From: Apodospora peruviana
Taxonomy: Eukaryota; Ascomycota; Sordariomycetes; Sordariales; Lasiosphaeriaceae
Assembly: GCA_033439685.1 (NCBI GenBank)
Contig: JAUEDM010000009.1
Span: 434,001-498,000 of the forward strand
Length of the DNA stretch: 64,000 bases
Reading direction: 5' to 3'
Below, piece after piece: positions 12,415 through 24,944 of the stretch. The translations under genes and the position numbers were made by a program. The notes below the pieces were generated by a model. The model was not told the DNA's origin, made no database searches, and was given only the letters and a program-made list of their open reading frames with translations. Positions within the stretch are counted from its first letter, which is position 1. Every line of letters begins with the position of its first letter.

Positions 12415-14880
12415 CTATTTGAAGAGGCGCACAGTCTTGGCGTTGCTAGGCACGCCGTTCTGCAGCACGAACAGCATCCAATACCCCGGTAGCGCGACCC
12501 AAGGGTCAGAAGGAATCTCAGCCGTGTATTTTCTGTCCCCCTGCGGTACAAGCGTCAACGGGATGCGGCGTAGGTCGTTGTTCAGCTGGTGCGTGACAGC
12601 GCTGTACCGAATAAGACTTGCAGTCAGGTCGACCGGCACGTCCGTCTGGATCTCGATCTTAGTGCCAAGCTTGTGCTCGCTAGTCACATTGTCCCCAGTG
12701 ATCTTGGGTCGTTTGACGAGATTCTTGCCGTCAGACGTGAGCAGATACGGCGGCTGGTAGATTTGTGCATCGTAGTGGTTCGTGTCCTCGCGGTCGGGGG
12801 GGTCCGTGGTCAGGCCGCCACCACCAACAAGCACCGTCGCATCGCGCAGCAGCATAGCCCACGAGTGGTACCCGCGGGGGATCGAGTTGGGGCTGGCGTC
12901 TCGCCAGGTATCGCGAGAAGGCGTGTAGATCTCTGGCGTCGCGACCCAAGTCTCGTCGTAAAAGGGCTCGCCTTGCTTCTGGCCGCCGACGACAAAGACC
13001 TCGCCGTTGGGAAGGATGGCGGCGTTGGCAAAGGTGCGGGCGTACTTCAGCGGCGCGAGCTTTTTCGCTTTCACCTCCTCGCCGGGCGTTACGTTGCCGA
13101 TGCTCATGCCGAAGACATTGTTGGTGGCAGGAAACCGGTGCTCGCTCTTCGCCATGTCTTTGGGGTTTAGCCAGTAATGGTAGTTGGGAGCACCGCCGGC
13201 CGTGAGGATGGAGCCGTTGACGGCATCGTACATGACTGCCGCACCGCAAACGGTATCGCCACTACTGGATTTGTCGGGCGCGTCCTGTCGCAGGCCTGCA
13301 GACACAGCCTTTTCCGACCCCTTGGCCAAAAAGAACCAGTTCATCTTCAGGGAAGGGCCCGCGTGGAATACGGTACCGTCCTTCCAGGCAAACAGCCAGG
13401 GGTGGTGTTGCCGCCACTCGGCCTTGACGCAACCTGCCGTCTTTGACTCTGGGAGGCATTGGCTCTTGCTCATCCTGATGGCGTCTCCCGGGATCTTTGG
13501 ATCCACCATTGTCCAGTTGCGGAACTTCGGATCATAGATCTCGCCGTCCTTGTCCTCGTCACCGCCGCCACCCGACCAGGTGCCCCCGATCATAAATGTT
13601 CTGCCATCAGGCAGGTACGTCTGACCCTGGTATCCCCGTTGCTTTGCAATTTTATTATTGGTTGGCTTTACCCAAACTTTATCGGGATCGTTGTCGGGGT
13701 TGTAGATGCTGAAGATATCTGGCGAGGACCCGCCAGTGAAGAAGACCTGGCCCTTCTCATCCATCGACGTTCCAGGACAAAACACATCGTGATCTGTTTT
13801 GTCAATGATTTGCTGCGTAATATCTCCACCTGCGGGATCCCACTCGGCTAACAAGGTCATCTTGGGTGTGTGACGTTGGTCATATTGGTTGTCTCTAAAG
13901 GATGCCAAGGTCACCAACCGGCCCGTTTTTGGGTTCAGCCACGCAGTGACAGGCACCAGAGGGAAATTCAGTGTGTCGGTCCATCTTCCTCCGTTGGGCA
14001 CGGCAACTGGAAGGGCAGGGACGGTCCAGACGGTGATATCGCTGATGGCAACGAAACCCGTGTCTCCGTGTGTATCGGCGATCCAAAGGCGCACGAACTG
14101 GGCTTGGCGAGGCTCAAATATGGCACGGGCTTGAATATCTAGTTGTTAACACCTCCATCATTTAAATGCGTGGTATGTTAGATGCTTACTTCCCCCTCTA
14201 TTGTCTTTCCAGGCCCCTCGCGCAACGGGCTGCCAATCTCCTGTTGCCCCGCGAACGTCGACCCGATGTTTACGGACCACTCCTTTCCATTTGAGATTTT
14301 TGCTCGGCTTCACCTCGAGGCTGTGCATAGTGACTTCTCCTCCAAGGTCGATGGTGATCCACTGAGCAGCGCCTGGCTTGGTTTCACTTTTCCATTCCGT
14401 CGTGTCTCCATTCTTGTCAATTGCTTTATCGCATCCAAACTTGCTGGCGTCCTCGGTGCTGCTGCACTCTATCACTTTCCAGCAGCTGCGGTCGTTTATG
14501 GGCGTTGCACCCCAGGGTTTTGCTGCGACTATAACAGGCGTGTCGTCGACTATGGCTTGCTGGCCATCAAGGGGCGCATCGTGGTGATGGGGCCTAGCAC
14601 CGCAGTGCAAGACGGTATTGTAGGCCAGAGCAGCAAAGTTGGCGATTGGCTGCCCAAAGAAGATGGCAAAAGCAAAGAAAGATGTCAGAAATAGGGCCTT
14701 GATGACAAAGGGGAGCTGCCTGGCCTTTCCCCGGGTTGTCTGCGCCCTCGGCGCTGGCGGTTGAAGCCAGGTGGTCTTCTCTGCATCTTTGGAGACGGGA
14801 AGAAGGATCTCCGAGTCCGACGGCGCATCGGACTCAGAACGGGCCACTGCCTCGAAGAAGAAGCGGCGAAGGTTGAACAT
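12415..14880 (-). CDS. Galactose-oxidase-like copper radical oxidase (AA5), membrane-anchored, with F5/8-type C domain
   Basis: Two exons, 14880-14190 and 14138-12415, separated by a short GTAAGC...TAG intron inside the discoidin domain, give 804 aa. There is a cytosolic N-terminus of about 55 residues, then one hydrophobic segment (LPFVIKALFLTSFFAFAIFF) that is an uncleaved signal anchor rather than a signal peptide. An F5/8 type C (CBM32-like) domain follows at about 110-265 (SCWKVIECSS to ISDITVW), then the seven-bladed oxidase. Catalytic residues match galactose oxidase: Cys about 351 (VFCPG) and Tyr about 400 (RGYQ) for the Cys-Tyr cofactor, Trp about 418 (GTWSGG) stacked on it, Tyr 654-His 655 (RGYHS) and His about 747 (VTHQL). 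It should oxidise a primary alcohol such as galactose to aldehyde, with H2O2 formed, outside the cell or in the secretory lumen. The retained Trp favours galactose over simple alcohols. Confidence 0.92.
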
Positions 14881-16770
14881 CCTGCTTAAGTGAATACTGC
14901 AGCGGGGTTTTCAAAGGGAGATGAGATTCATTTTTCGAGACGTGCCTTCCGACCCGGGGAAGTTGACTTACATGTATCTTATTTACATGTCTTAGAGTCA
15001 AGCACAACTCGACCGCCCCTCTTTTCGATGCTTCCCTGTTTGGCCGGCTTTTCACCGTCGCCGACATCAATCCTCTTGCATCCTCTTACATTGCCTTACC
15101 TTTGAGTGGAGGTATACAGATTTGGTGAGGAAGTGACGAGCGAGGACTTCGGCATCCCAGATCTGACATGGCGTTTTGGATCCAGCGGGTTTCGATAAGA
15201 AAAAATGGTCTAGACTGGAGCCTGGTGCAAAATGGCGCTTCCTTTTAAGGCTGAAGGCCCCCCAAGTGGCGAGCTGAATCTGCAGCTCACCCTGCAGGTG
15301 ACTTGCAGCTGAGCTGTCTCAAAAAACGGAGTCCGGCCCCGGCCCCCCGGATTGGGGTGAAGAGCGCAGAACTGCAGATCCCGAGCCCGGCTCTCGAGGC
15401 TGTTTGCTTGCTTGGACGACGCTTGCATCGGAGCGGTCCACCGGATTTTTACGTGCTGAGGTCACTGCCGGTGTGTCAGCCCACTTTGGGCACAGACCAC
15501 AAATCGAAAGGCTTTTTTGGAGGGACCAGAAGTCTCTCCTCTTGGCATCATTCTTTCACCACACAATCCAACATATTTGTTCCTGTTGCCGTCCACTTCT
15601 CTCGTCCGTCAGGCTGTTTCTTTCTCCTCCCCTCAAGCATATTCAACACTGGCGCACTTCCGGAGTGGATATGAGTGGTAACTGCCGTGATTTCTTCGAC
15701 GGAGAGACTTCAGTCATCCGCGGCTGCGTACAACAGATCTGCACTAAGGCTCCGACAAAGGTGAAGTGGGAATGTTGTTTCTGGAGGAACCTTGCATGCT
15801 GCCTGCATGCATCTGGTGGCTTAACACGCACGACAGCGGTCTAGACCAGCGCTTGCCGCTGTCATACTCAAGCCATTACCCCAGCCAACCACACGATGCA
15901 GAAAAGGGCTGTGGTTGAAAAGGAATTCGACGTTCATCGACACTCCAGAGGAGACATGCGGATATTCCGGTGCTCCTGGACTTTTCCAGGCCAGCCCCCT
16001 GCTACACGAGCATTTTTCTTTTCATCCACAGAGCCACTCGTCTCATCACCATATTAGTCATTGCTGGCATGCGCGCCCAGATCAAGCCAATTGATTGAAT
16101 CATGGGGGGGACAGGATGCAGAGCCTGTGCACTGCCGGTATGATTGAACATCGTCAACCAGCCCCGGTGCTGCTTGCTTTCTGCCCGCATATGCATTCGG
16201 TAAACTCCAAAGGCCAATGAACCAACGGGACCGAGCCTCTGGTACCTAATACGCCTGCTACTGAGAGCTCCGTACCGGAAAATCGAAACGTCACGTGTGA
16301 CGTTTCAGCTCAAGCTGGGTATATCCCACCTTCGGCTTTTCCTCATCAGGTCAAGCACATCACGACGTGGTCCAGACCAATCCAGGTCATGCAAGCCAAA
16401 TCAATAAAAGCCGAAATAGACTCTACGGCGTCCTTTGATGAAAGAAGCCACCCTCCGTCCCTCCCTCCCTGAATGTACGCAGCTCTCGATAGAGCAGGTT
16501 CACATGTCCTCTTGGCGCACCACCAGCCAGCCACGGAGTTCTTCTTTGAGAACAGTTTGCAACAACGGGTATGTTGGGGGCCAATTCCGGGGATAATCAT
16601 TATCCTATGAAATCGTGAGAAGCTTCAGACAACTCTCTCATCAGACAAATGAACGCCCAACGTCCGCTCTGGCCCTCGAGCATTGAAGTTCTTCAACACG
16701 CAGGCACAAGTCCATTATTTCCTCAGTCTCTAGCATCCTATTTTCTCAGTTCAATTGTACTGTACCTAAC
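14881..16770. promoter_or_regulatory. Divergent promoter region, galactose oxidase and DyP peroxidase
   Basis: This is a 1.9-kb gap between two divergent oxidative-enzyme genes. Open frames at 15303-15844 have no protein-like character. A near-palindrome ACGTCACGTGTGACGT lies around 16288-16305, containing CACGTG (E-box type) flanked by TGACG-like half sites. It could be a bZIP/bHLH site, but this is inference only. Confidence 0.35.
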
Positions 16771-18446
16771 ATGTCTACCGTTGTCGTTCCTCCTATCATC
16801 CCTCCTACCGTCCCTCCTACCAACCCTCCTGTGGAAAAACTTGAGAAGCTTGAGGACATTCAGGGCGATATCTGGAGCAAGGGTTTTCCGAAGGACAATG
16901 AAACGTACTATCTGTTTCAAATCAAGCATCCAGCAGACTTTGCTCGCTGCTTGAGGAAGCTGGTTACGGATCAGCCACATCTCATTCCGAACCTGAACAT
17001 GGTGAAAGTCAACTGGGCCGAGATCAAAGCGGAGAAGAAAAGGGCGGATGCACACAAAGAGCAGCCCAAGAGACTGCCCATGGCAAATGCCTTGATTGCC
17101 TTCACCTACAAGGGCTTGGAAATTGTGAGCACCACGACGAATGGTTTCTCAATCCACTGACCTGTCATTAGATCCGAGGTGGTCTTCAAAATCCCGACGA
17201 CTTGTTGCTGGAAGACATCGAAAAGACCGATCCGGCCTTTTCCCACGGTATGAAATCAGCCCCCCTGAACGATCCGACAGCTGGACTGGACCCTCTGTTT
17301 GCGGATCCCACAGCAATCCACGGATTACTCAAGGTCGCAGGAAGCTCTAAGGAGAAGGTAAATGAACGCCTAAAAGAGATTCAAGTCGCTCTGCAGTGTG
17401 ACAAGGGAGTCATCAACGACGTGCCTGGGGGAACTGAGGGCCGTATTGATGGTGCCGTCAGAGAAGGGGATAACCGTGGCAAAGAACACTTCGGCTTCCA
17501 GGATGGCATCTCGCAACCCCTGATGAATGGGCTCGACGACCCGCCACCCGCGCCGGATTCTGGGGCCCTGGCTACCTCCACCATGGAAACTGAGCCAAAG
17601 TTCCTAATCGTAATGGAAGGCACACGCAGTCAGGGTTCCAATGACATCCCTCGTCCTGATTGGATGCACCAGGGCTCCTTCCTCGTGTTTCGCAAGCTTG
17701 AGCAGAACGTTGAGGCTTTTAATGACCTCACAGAGAAGAACTTTAAAAGATATGAGTGCCGAAACGCAGAGCACATGGGTGCAAAACTGATGGGACGGTG
17801 GCGGAGCGGTACACCTCTTTTCTTGTTCTTTTTTTCTTTCTGGCTCGATCCATGAGGTTTCTAACAAGTTCCTCCCACAGGTGCCCCGATCACACTACCG
17901 GCATATCACACCGCCGACGATCCCACAGGGGACCACTGCAAATCAAAAAAAATGAACAACTTTGGTTACGAGAAGGTCGACGACAACTCGACCGCGCGTG
18001 GATGCCCCCTCGCCGCCCACATCCGCAAGACTAATCCGCGGCGGACCGACGAAGAGGACACAAACGCCAGTGACCCCGGGCTCAAATTCACAAGGATCAT
18101 CCGCGGCGGGATCCCATACGGGCCCGATCACACGAAGGGGGAGAAGCCAGGTGTGATGAAGCGCGGGCTCTTGTTTGCGTGTTACCAGGGCAGCATCGAG
18201 GATGGTTTCCAGCACATGCAGAGCAGCTGGTGCAACACTGATACTTTCCCCATGGGCGGTTCCGGCCTCGATCCCATCGTCGGCCAGGGAAAGAGCCCGG
18301 ACGACATGAAAATGTTGATCACGGAGGGCAAAGAACAGGTGCAGATCAATCCGCCGCTGGTGACTTTCAGGGGTGGCGAGTACTTCTTCGTGCCGTCCAT
18401 CAAGTCTTTGAAGGGCGTATTGACCGCAGCGGCGCCCCTACACTAA
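16771..18446 (+). CDS. DyP-type heme peroxidase
   Basis: Three exons, 16771-17124, 17172-17808 and 17881-18446, give 518 aa. The signature GFQDG (Asp about 229) is in exon 2. The proximal heme His (about 377, in GCPLAAHIRKTNPR) and the distal Arg region (FTRIIRGGIPYG) are in exon 3, so all expected catalytic residues are present. The length is usual for fungal DyP enzymes. The N-terminus is Pro/Val-rich (VPPIIPPTVPPTNPP) and not a signal peptide, so the enzyme is probably intracellular or unconventionally exported. It uses H2O2, and a neighbour on the opposite strand (galactose-oxidase-like) makes H2O2. That is a possible functional pairing, not a demonstrated one. Confidence 0.93.
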
Positions 18447-18702
18447 CTTCGAACACGACTTAAACGAATGGCACCTTTTAGGAATATAGCAGCAGCTCCT
18501 TGTTTGGTTCTAGTTTAATTTATTAGCAGTGGCTTGTAATTCATTTTGTTGGTTCCTAAACCCAATACATGTCCAGACAGAGAGCCTTACAAGGTGATCA
18601 CACGCAGGTTTTAAGTTTTAAATATCGCAAGGGCAATATATCTCCCATGCTCTCGGGGTCTCACAAGGCCAGCCGTACTTTACTAGGTAAGTAGTCAAGT
18701 AC

Positions 18703-20489
18703 CTAACCATTCCTCCCTCTCCCTCCTCCAATGGGAATCGTTGGACTCCTCATCTGCCGCCAGCTCTGCCCCATTGGAGCAGGTCTTTTCACGCTCGGCG
18801 ATCCACGGATGGGCAGCACAAAGTCCCGTTTTTGGGTGTCGTCCACGGCGTGAAACATGACGGAGCCGTAGCTCGCGAGGGCGACCTTGATCACCGGCGC
18901 TGCTCCTCCTTCCATTGCTTGTTGCAAGCGATTAAAAAGTAACCAGAACACAGAAGGCAAAGACGGCCGCCCGTCCATATCCGTGCTCAGCAGCTCCACA
19001 TCCACAACGATATAGACCTGTCTCTGTCCGGCAAGACTAGACGCCAGAAGTTCAACCCACTCTGCCTCCGTCGTGGCCGTCTGGAACCGCGCACACGCCG
19101 CGCGAGCGGTTCCTTCCGGCACGGACTTGCGCAGCTGCAGGGCTTGAGCGGTGAGATACTTGAGGATATCAATCACGGAGACCTTGGAATTTGGGGTCGT
19201 TTTTTGTTGTGGGGTTGGGTTCAGCGCCCAGAGGATTGGGGCATCGGCGTTCTGGACGCACTCGACCATGCTGACGAGAAACCCTTTGATCTCGACGCGC
19301 AGGGCGAAGGTTCCCTGGATCATGATTAGCGAGGACGAGTTGGCGGCGCCCCAGTTCCTGAACCGTGGGGTGCGCCAGAATTCCGCCATCTGGTTCTTGG
19401 GTCCTCTTGACCGTGAGTACCGGTTCCGGTGGAATAACGCTGACTGGAGGGTCTTGTCTGGCGCCTCTAGAGGTATGTTGGAGAGGTGTGTGAGTATTTG
19501 TGAGAACTGGAGGTCGGAAAGCATGGTGTGTGTGTTGAGATGGTAGCTCGCGTTGAGCTGCTGTTGTTCTAATGAGCAGTTGTGTTAGTAAACTTGCAAA
19601 AGAAAGACTAAAGATAGAGGAGTGATTGTCATGATTACCTATTAACTTCTGCTTGACGTCGAGGAGAAGGAGGTGGATGTCCCTCTGTTCGGCATGAGAT
19701 GCCGCCATGGCGAGGGAGTCGAACTGTCTCGTCGAGGCCTCGATCTCCTGAAGCAGGTCATCGTAGCGTAGCTCTGTGGGTCGAGTGATGGAATGAACAG
19801 CCCTAGAAAACCTGCTTTCTTTGAACCAGCCGTGTGCGCGGATCAGAAAGAAGATGATGCTGGCATAGATCTCGGCCAATGCTTGCTTCATCATCTCGGT
19901 CGGGTACAGGAAGGCGGCAAGCTCCATTCTAGGCAGCGCGCCTGCGATCTGGGCTAGGCCTTTGGCTAGTGAGTCGAGGAGCTTTTGGTGGTTTATTACG
20001 GCCTTGGGGTTCGTCTGTGTTAGTGAATTTGACTGCGGACTGTGAGCAAAGTTGGCGCGTGGCCTACCACAAACAGGAACTTCATAGCTCCCCACGCCAG
20101 CGACACATATTCGGGGTTGTGTTGAGACAAGACATCCATGATATGCCCGTAGTAGTGCACTCGCTTGGAGAACTTGACCAGCCATTTCTGAGTCGTCTTC
20201 TCCGTGGCATTTGTGTCGTAACGACTCCGCGCATCTTTCACGATGGTCAGGAGACCATTAATACCCGCCGTACTCAATACCAGGTCGACCTTGGACTTGT
20301 CCTTTGTAAGATCTGAAGAGAAAACCGCCAGTGCCTGGTTAAATGCTTCTTGGGCCGGTGTGAGAGTTCTGGCATGATGTGTTATGATCTGATATGCAAG
20401 AAACTCTACATGATGAGCACTCACGGATCGTATTCAGCTCCTTCGGCTCTATACCACGCTGGACGAGACGACAGGCGATTGATGGACAT
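18703..20489 (-). CDS. DUF7708 domain protein (fungal STAND/NACHT-associated type)
   Basis: Four exons: 20489-20425, 20368-20068, 20014-19639, 19568-18703, giving 535 aa. The start is MSINRLSSRPAWY at 20489; the GTG that opens a longer frame at 20424 is a GTGAGT splice donor, not a start. Residues about 30-200 carry the fungal DUF7708 signature (SLAWGAMKFLFV, then KLLDSLAKGLAQIAGALPRM). The C-terminal half (SLIMIQGTFALRV to VYIVVDVELL) resembles the fold often following DUF7708 in fungal proteins, but no Walker A motif is visible, so ATP binding is not supported. Related proteins often sit at the N-terminus of NACHT-ankyrin proteins, which suggests a role in signalling or non-self response. 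The gene is divergent from the AAA ATPase gene. Confidence 0.8.
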
Positions 20490-21128
20490 TATGAAAGCCG
20501 TAGTATCACTGTTGGCAGATTTCGTTTTTCGCGTTGGGCTCGAGCCTTAGGTTTAGTTCTGGTGTTCAGGCACCAATGTCTGGACGGGTTTTCTTCAAGG
20601 ACAAAATGCGACTGGAAAGCTCTGGTCAACGACATTTGCCCATCAGGACAGACCGATCGTGGGACAAGATTGCACTCGAAACGGTATTTCCAAGATTTTG
20701 TGTTATTTCATACTTGGGAAAGTACAACCTAGCGGTTTTGGTCTTTTGGAAGTGATTACCAAAGAAACGTGCCAGAGAATGTGACTTCCAGGCTGCCAGG
20801 GAAAGAGGAAGAAGGGTCCAGCCTCAGATGATGTGGATGGACGTGGACGTGGACGTGGCTGTGTATTACCCCGCTGCTCCGGCGGCTTGATTATGCATGA
20901 GTGCCTGAGGGGGAAATGGGAGACTCGGACTGGATTTCTCCGCTCCTGTCGCCAAGCTCGAGCTGAACAACATCAGTCAACGACGGATCGTACTTCAGTT
21001 TCGAATCAACATCTCAGGGGATGTCATTACTTCAAGCACATTTACTGCTCAAAAAAATCAAGGGACTCTGAGGTCATTCTTCCTCATTCACGCCTTGACC
21101 GAATTGACCCCAAGTCGACTCGCTCCCA
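20490..21128. promoter_or_regulatory. Divergent promoter, DUF7708 and AAA ATPase genes
   Basis: This is a shared 640-base upstream region. It contains a short GGACGT tandem at about 20838-20858. No other motif is clear. Confidence 0.4.
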
Positions 21129-24100
21129 ATGGATGATACAGATCAGTGGGATCCTGAACCTCCTCGTGGTTCCTTTTTCAGGACCATGGCCGGAAATACA
21201 GGGTTAAATCCCTTTTCGCCCATGCCGCCACAGCCAGCCCAGCCCGCCGTCCCTCAGACCATCTCGAGAGACAGCACAAGCAGCAGCTCCTACCAACAGC
21301 AACAACTAGCTGCTCTACAGCAGCCGTGGAAAGGATCGCAGTATCCGAACTACTATTACTCGCCTCCTCCTCCCCCTCCGACCGATCATCCGACCGACAT
21401 TCAGCCCCTGTCGCGGACACCCTCCCCAGGCCCAGATTATTATCCAGCCCCTTCCGATGCTGCGCAACAGGACCAGGCTGCGCGTTTAGCACATGCGCGA
21501 AGGAATAGCGCAAGTTTCCCTCAACGGTCTCAATCAGCCAGACCGTCAAACGCAAAGCAAACGGAGGCAAATGTCCCCCTTCTGACACCATCTTCTGGGC
21601 ATGCGAATAGAACCCGGAGAGTAAAGCGGTCGGTACGGGTGGACAGACCGAATCCCGGTCCTGGCCTTACTGAGGATACAGCTCCTTGGGAGCTTGCTCA
21701 GCAGGACCCTGACCAGCGAATCGCCATGCTCGAAAAGAAGCTTGAAAAGCTCCGGGGCGGTATCACAGACGACGCGGTGCCGCAACTTGAAGCAATGGTA
21801 AGCCATCAAGTCGCAGGTAGTGGTTTTGGAGGTGGTGGGTCTTCTCGGGAGAAGATCGGGCAATGGAAGATGTTGTACCGCATACCCGAAGGCGTACGAA
21901 AGCCACGCAAGCCACTATACCTCTGCGAGCCCGAGTGGATGCAGGCTGAACATGGCACCGAACTCAAAGCTTCCATGCCACTCAAGGACCTCAATCGCTA
22001 CCTCGACCGACACCCTGAAATTTCATTTGTCGTGTTCAAAGAATACGAGTACAGCTCACTCGAAGACGCCAAGGAAGCCCAACCGGATGACTACGACTCG
22101 GATGATGGTGATGACCCAGACGTATTACCACCACCGCGACCATCCAAGGAGTCAATCCTGTTTACCTCCGACACCATGCTCGATGCAATCGAGGACCTGA
22201 CATCAATGTACCCCAGCTTCCACAAAGTTTTCCCCGACCTCAATTTCGAAGAAGAAATCCAGGCCCCTTACCTCTTCCTCTACTATATGTATCCTCAAAT
22301 GATACAAGGACATATTACTGCTAGGCTGTCGTCCGCTGCCCAGGAGCAGATTGCGCTGCTCAACAGATTCATGGGTACGACGTACCTCCCAATGTATCAA
22401 AATGTCATCAGTGCCATGGACAGAGGCGTCCTTCGCGCAGACCAAATTCCGTTCCTGGTCAAGCCTGGCGACGTCATCGTGACGCTCGCGCCCGAGCTAC
22501 AGGCACACATCGTTGAGGGCTGGCTGGTTGAGTACCATGAGGGAAGTCCGGAGATGGAGAAGAAACTCAGAAGCTCAGCGCGGCCTGGAGGAGGGGGAAG
22601 CGGCGGTGGTGGTGGTGGGCTTGATGCCGTCATCGGTGGTCCTCCTAACAAAGGGAACCATGACGCTACCGCATTTGGCCTCAAAATTGAAAAGTTCCTT
22701 GAAGCCATGGCGAACCCATCGGAAGCTGACAGTGATTCCGGCGAGCGCCAAGGTCTCGTACACTACGCTGTCAGCGGCTGGCGTTGGGACAACAGGAACG
22801 ACGGGATTGTCGGGACGCAGAAACAGGATTTCTGGATCTCTGCTCCTCGCGGAGGGACGGCGTTCACGATCGCCAGACATTCCTGGTTTCCGCTTCGCTA
22901 TGCAACCCCGGAGGTTGTCGAGAAGCTGGTCAACCGCGGAAAGCGGTTCCTTGGACTTTGGAGGAGGCAGTTTGTGGGCTACTCAGAGGACGCCGCAGGC
23001 GAAGGTCTCGAAGTGGTAAATCGGCCCCCTAATACCCCATGGTTGAGTCGCCAATGTGCCAAAATAGAAACGAGTAACAAATACTTGCTGACATCGGTTA
23101 TTGTCCGCAACATCACAGACGCACGAGCGGTACCTCGTCGACTTTGCCACATACAAGAAACTGCATCATGAAAATCCCCACGGGGTACCCATGGCCCATT
23201 ATCATTACTACTACCCAGGCCAAACGGCACCGGAGTTTGTGTCGCTAGAGACTCTCGAGAAATCTATATCGGCTGGGACGACGACAAGAACTGGCAGCAG
23301 CAGTGTTGCGAATAACGACGCCCGTCTGTTGGTATTTCCGAGCATCGTGACCGGCTACAATTTGCGTCTAAAAAGATGGGGTTAGTGAAAACAGCAAAAG
23401 ATAATCGCAGCTCGACATGCACTAGACAGACACTAACCAAATCCATGTCGCTTACAGAGGATGTTTCGGTGGACCAGATCCGAGAAGTGGACTGGAACAA
23501 GAAGGCGTTCGAGAACCTCGTTATCGACAACGATACCAAACACCTGGTCAAAGCACTGATATCAAACCAGATCAAGGCAGAGAAGGGGACCGATTTGATC
23601 AGCGGCAAGGGAAATGGCCTCATTATTCTTCTTCATGGGTACGTCAACTCATCTTGCCACCGTCTGATGTCGTGAGAGGTCGCAAATATTTATTTGAATC
23701 ATGGCTTACTGTGTATCAAAATAGCGGGCCAGGAACCGGAAAGACATTTACTGCTGGTACGTCTCTGTCCGTCCCGGATTATGCAGGCCTTGATTTCAAA
23801 CTAACATGAACGACAGAAAGGTACTAAACCACTGACCACCTTTATAACTTGAAACCCGATCGGGAAACTAACAGATCAATTCAAACGACAGCGTGGCCGA
23901 ACTGGCAGAGAAACCGCTGTACCGTGTAACGTGCGGCGACATTGGCACAAAGCCTGAGGAAGTCGAAAAGGTCTGCACCTCCCTACCCTTGAAAACACAC
24001 CTACATCTCTCAATATCATGTCGCTGACGCCAAAACAAAACAAAAACAGTACCTCGAATCCGTCTTCTACCTGGGTCAAATTTGGGGATGCGGTGAGTTC

Positions 24101-24944
24101 GAGAACATGTTGAATCTGACGTCTCCTGAGCCCGATAAGAGTTGCTAACAGCACTGGCGCCAGTCGTCCTCCTCGACGAAGCCGACGTCTTCCTGGAGGA
24201 GCGCAGTTTGACTGACCTGCAGCGTAATGCGCTGGTATCAGGTGCGTGTCTACTGACCAACCGAAATATAACTCGCACGGAAACACGCTGCTGACCAAGA
24301 GTCCGAGAAACAGTATTTCTTCGCGCCCTCGAGTATTACGATGGTGAGTCCTGATTCCCAGCTCCATCCCGGAACCTTTGCCCACCAAACTACCCCGGAT
24401 TTCAAACCCACTACGCCGTTCCACGATCCACCTCTAAAGTTATAAACTCTATTTCAACGTCACTCTCCACTTCCCCAGACGACCGTATTGGTTGGCACCT
24501 ACCTAATCCCGACCACATGCCATGCTAACTTCATGTGTTCAAAAAGGAATTCTAATCCTAACCTCCAACCGTGTGGGCATCTTCGATCAAGCCTTCAAAT
24601 CCCGCATTCAACTCGCATTACACTACGAGAACCTAACCAAGCCGCAGCGCCGTAAGATCTGGCGCAACTTTTTTAATCGGCTCAAAGACCTGGGCGAAGA
24701 GAACGTCGACTACGACGACCTGTACGACCACATCGACGATCTGGCAGAAGAAGAAATGAACGGTCGACAGATCCGCAACGCCATCACGACTGCCCGGCAG
24801 CTCTCGCAATTTGATGAGAAGAACTTTTCGTATGATCAGCTCAAACATGTTATTCGGGTGGCGGGGCGGTTTGAGGGGTATTTGAAGAGTATTAATCAGG
24901 GGTATTCTGATGATCAGTTGGCGAGGGATAATGGGATACGGTGA
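21129..24944 (+). CDS. DUF7025 / AAA+ ATPase (fungal), ten exons with a 4-nt microexon
   Basis: Exons: 21129-23015, 23119-23380, 23458-23638, 23725-23756, 23817-23820, 23892-23970, 24050-24092, 24164-24241, 24314-24343, 24547-24944. Total 997 aa. The N-terminal 200 residues are disordered (Pro/Gln/Ser-rich). A DUF7025-type domain follows at about 230-620 (IPEGVRKPRKPLYLCEPEW to the YLVDFATYKKLHH stretch). The AAA+ module has Walker A GGPGTGKT (about 777-784), Walker B VVLLDEAD (about 830-837), sensor-1 ILTSNRV and the arginine-bearing DQAFKSRIQLALHY. Only inclusion of the 4-base exon AAAG joins Walker A to SVAELAEKPLYRV in frame. The protein is probably an ATP-driven remodelling enzyme of unknown substrate. 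Fungal genomes carry many such paralogues. Confidence 0.9.

Noticed and set aside
20020..20424. GTG-initiated 134-codon frame as start of the DUF7708 protein
   Set aside because: The GTG is part of a GTGAGT splice donor. An upstream ATG exon joins in frame to the acceptor at 20369.
24250..24313. Earlier AG acceptor at about 24300 in the AAA gene
   Set aside because: It would insert extra residues (VRET) before the conserved VFLRALEYY; the later CAG gives the family pattern.
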